Shown: piece after piece, positions 62,810 to 64,000 of the stretch
Numbering within the stretch: position 1 is the stretch's first letter
How the letters are laid out: the number at the start of each line of letters is the position of its first letter
Assembly (NCBI RefSeq): GCF_000733935.1
Contig: NZ_JPON01000001.1
Span: forward strand, 3,794,623-3,858,622
From: Methylomarinum vadi
GTDB taxonomy: Bacteria > Pseudomonadota > Gammaproteobacteria > Methylococcales > Methylomonadaceae
Reading direction: 5' to 3'
DNA: 64,000 nt
Position numbers and translations under genes: made by a program
Notes under the pieces: generated by a model
Told to the model about the DNA's origin: nothing
The model's database searches: none
The model's input: only the letters and a program-made list of their open reading frames with translations

Positions 62810-63391
62810 CTAAGGAATGCAAGGGTCCTGTTCTGGAATGACGTTATCGATAAGCGCTTGGCGGAGTGCATTAGCGGCGGCATCCCACAGCCGAATAGAG
62901 CGCTGTTCGCCCTCGGCCACCAAAACCGTCGCCGGACGTGCAGCCGCTCGTAGCGCGGAGAGCAGATCGGCCCGCCGGACCCAGACCCATTGGTCCCGTT
63001 CGACGGTCCGACAAACAGGTGACTGCGTGATACGTGATAGCGGCAGGTATTCGACTTTCATATGGTAAGTCGAGAAATTGCCGCTTCGTGAAGGGCCGGT
63101 GAGTCGCAATAAGCGCGGACGATCGAGGTTGAAACTGCAGTTGGATTCCTCGTAAAACTCCCGTAACGCGGTGGCGAGCAGCGGTTCATTTTCTTCATGC
63201 GTGCCGCCCAGATGTCCCCAGCCAATGCGATGAACATCGCGTTCGCGCGCTAGCAGGTAGAAAGCGGAATCGTTTTTACAGGCGACGGCAATAATGCCCG
63301 CGCCGACCGGGGCGGGGCGTTCGCCATGGAGCGAACAAGCGTTTAGTAGAAACAGAGAGAGGGCGAGCGCTAGGGCGTGTAAGGAATTCAT
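62810..63391 (-). CDS. Nudix-domain lipoprotein
   Basis: 193 residues with a lipoprotein-type signal (MNSLHALALALSLFLLNAC, Cys19 lipidation candidate, Asn at -2). The Nudix domain follows from about residue 28. The Nudix box is at 63-85, GTHEENE then REFYEES, with Asn84 where Gly is usual. GWGHLGGTHEENEPLLATAL precedes it. A membrane-attached, exported Nudix enzyme is unusual because nucleotide substrates are mostly cytoplasmic. The substrate is unknown and catalysis may be altered by the missing glycine. It is 46 bp after the UmuC-type gene on the same strand. Confidence 0.8.
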   Translation of the reverse strand: MNSLHALALALSLFLLNACSLHGERPAPVGAGIIAVACKNDSAFYLLARERDVHRIGWGHLGGTHEENEPLLATALREFYEESNCSFNLDRPRLLRLTGPSRSGNFSTYHMKVEYLPLSRITQSPVCRTVERDQWVWVRRADLLSALRAAARPATVLVAEGEQRSIRLWDAAANALRQALIDNVIPEQDPCIP

Positions 63392-63436
63392 TCCCTTTTT
63401 CCAGGATTATGCTGTCGCCATAATGCCTGTTTATTG

Positions 63437-64000
63437 TCAGCGGCACAAGACGCGCGCCAACCCTTGCCAGTCGGTCGTATAGCGGGGCGATAAATACTCG
63501 ACCGGCGTTTGCCAGTGATTGCCGATATTGCCGGCGCTGACGGCAATGCCTTTGGGAAAACGGCGGTTGATGTTGTCGACGGTAGCCATTAATTGCCGGC
63601 TCATGGCGGCGGATTCCGAACCGCCGGTGTCCAGGAACCGAAACAAATCCTGTTGCAAGGGCGGCTGGGCGGGTTGGATATGACCCAGCAGGACGCCGCA
63701 TTTCTGATAACGGTAGCCCGCTTTGAAGATGCCGTGCAGCAGTTGCTTGGCGGTCGTGACGATCACGCGGGTGTCCTGCGTCGCCTGCGCCAGGGCTTTG
63801 TAGGCCGAACGCTGGTATTGCGGTTCCTCGGGATTAAAGGGGTTGGTGCGGATGAAGACGGTGACCGATCCGGTTACCGAGTGTTGCTGGCGTAATTTTT
63901 CGGCGGCCCGCGCGCAGAAACTGGTCAAGGCTTCGGCCAGTTCCGATAGTTCGCCCAAACGCCGCTTGAAACTGCGCGAACAGACGATTTGCTGTTTCGG
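63437..64000 (-). CDS. umuC: DNA polymerase V UmuC-type subunit, C-terminal part (continues beyond the window)
   Basis: The leftward frame is open from base 64000 to a stop at 63437, about 188 residues of the C-terminus. QQIVCSRSFKRRLGELSELAEALTSFCARAAEKL is the little-finger region of UmuC, followed by VTVFIRTNPFNP. The ending FRFLDTGGSESAAMSRQLMATVDNINRRFPKGI with SPRYTTDWQGL is the DUF4113 tail that follows the little-finger in UmuC-type polymerases. The catalytic half and start lie to the right of the window. A partner umuD would also be outside. SOS (LexA) control is expected for the family, but the promoter is not visible. Confidence 0.93.
   Translation of the reverse strand, partial: PKQQIVCSRSFKRRLGELSELAEALTSFCARAAEKLRQQHSVTGSVTVFIRTNPFNPEEPQYQRSAYKALAQATQDTRVIVTTAKQLLHGIFKAGYRYQKCGVLLGHIQPAQPPLQQDLFRFLDTGGSESAAMSRQLMATVDNINRRFPKGIAVSAGNIGNHWQTPVEYLSPRYTTDWQGLARVLCR

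Overview
The window looks like a chromosomal segment of a gammaproteobacterial methylotroph, most likely a methanotroph of the Methylococcales. The main evidence is a complete formyltransferase/hydrolase operon (fhcB-A-D-C, 1823-6462), the H4MPT-linked C1 oxidation step of methylotrophs. It sits among typical gammaproteobacterial housekeeping genes (prfC, ttcA, htpX, sbcDC, galE). No rRNA, tRNA, replication origin or CRISPR array was seen. Genus-level placement is inference.

Layout. 1-1.3 kb: start of a PP2C-type phosphatase/kinase and a formate/nitrite channel, both leftward. 1.8-6.6 kb: fhc operon closed by a very strong terminator. 6.6-10.2 kb: SulP anion transporter and a PilB/GspE ATPase. 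10.2-21.5 kb, all leftward: TPR-oxygenase, RF3, GalE, an unrecognised exported protein, an AMIN-domain outer-membrane barrel, SAM hydrolase, TtcA, an ADP-ribose-type Nudix enzyme and a sugar/sorbosone dehydrogenase. 21.6-22.7 kb: htpX and a DUF2835 gene. 22.7-30.8 kb: a metal island with a ZnuBC/MntBC-like ABC pair facing a rightward operon of FeoA-FeoB fusion, P1B-type ATPase and a two-gene SufC/SufB-like (SmsCB-like) pair. 31.2-33.8 kb: tri-haem MauG-type peroxidase, NifX-like protein, small membrane protein.

From about 33.9 kb the character changes to an accessory region. It holds two nearly identical inverted IS1182-like elements (34161-35902 and 57672-59415), an AAA/PD-(D/E)XK protein, two toxin-antitoxin pairs plus a toxin fragment, a REP-associated tyrosine transposase inside mirror-image REP palindromes, an isolated phosphorothioation-associated methyltransferase with a DndA/IscS-type desulfurase, a WYL regulator, an HNH-like protein and SbcCD. 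After that come a kinase/phosphatase gene pair bracketed by 232-bp-period repeat arrays, and an exported amidohydrolase gene broken by two different insertion sequences. Both insertions can be removed exactly to restore an open 446-residue frame. The right end holds VOC, cupin, gamma-glutamyltransferase and Nudix-lipoprotein genes and the C-terminal part of a UmuC-type polymerase.

Most notable for follow-up: (1) the FeoAB / P1B-ATPase / SufC-SufB-like operon, which looks like a dedicated iron-import-to-cluster-assembly (or metal homeostasis) module; (2) the phosphorothioation-type methyltransferase and desulfurase without dndBCDE nearby, beside a WYL regulator, an HNH-like protein and SbcCD; (3) the REP/RAYT unit; (4) the doubly interrupted but reconstructable amidohydrolase.
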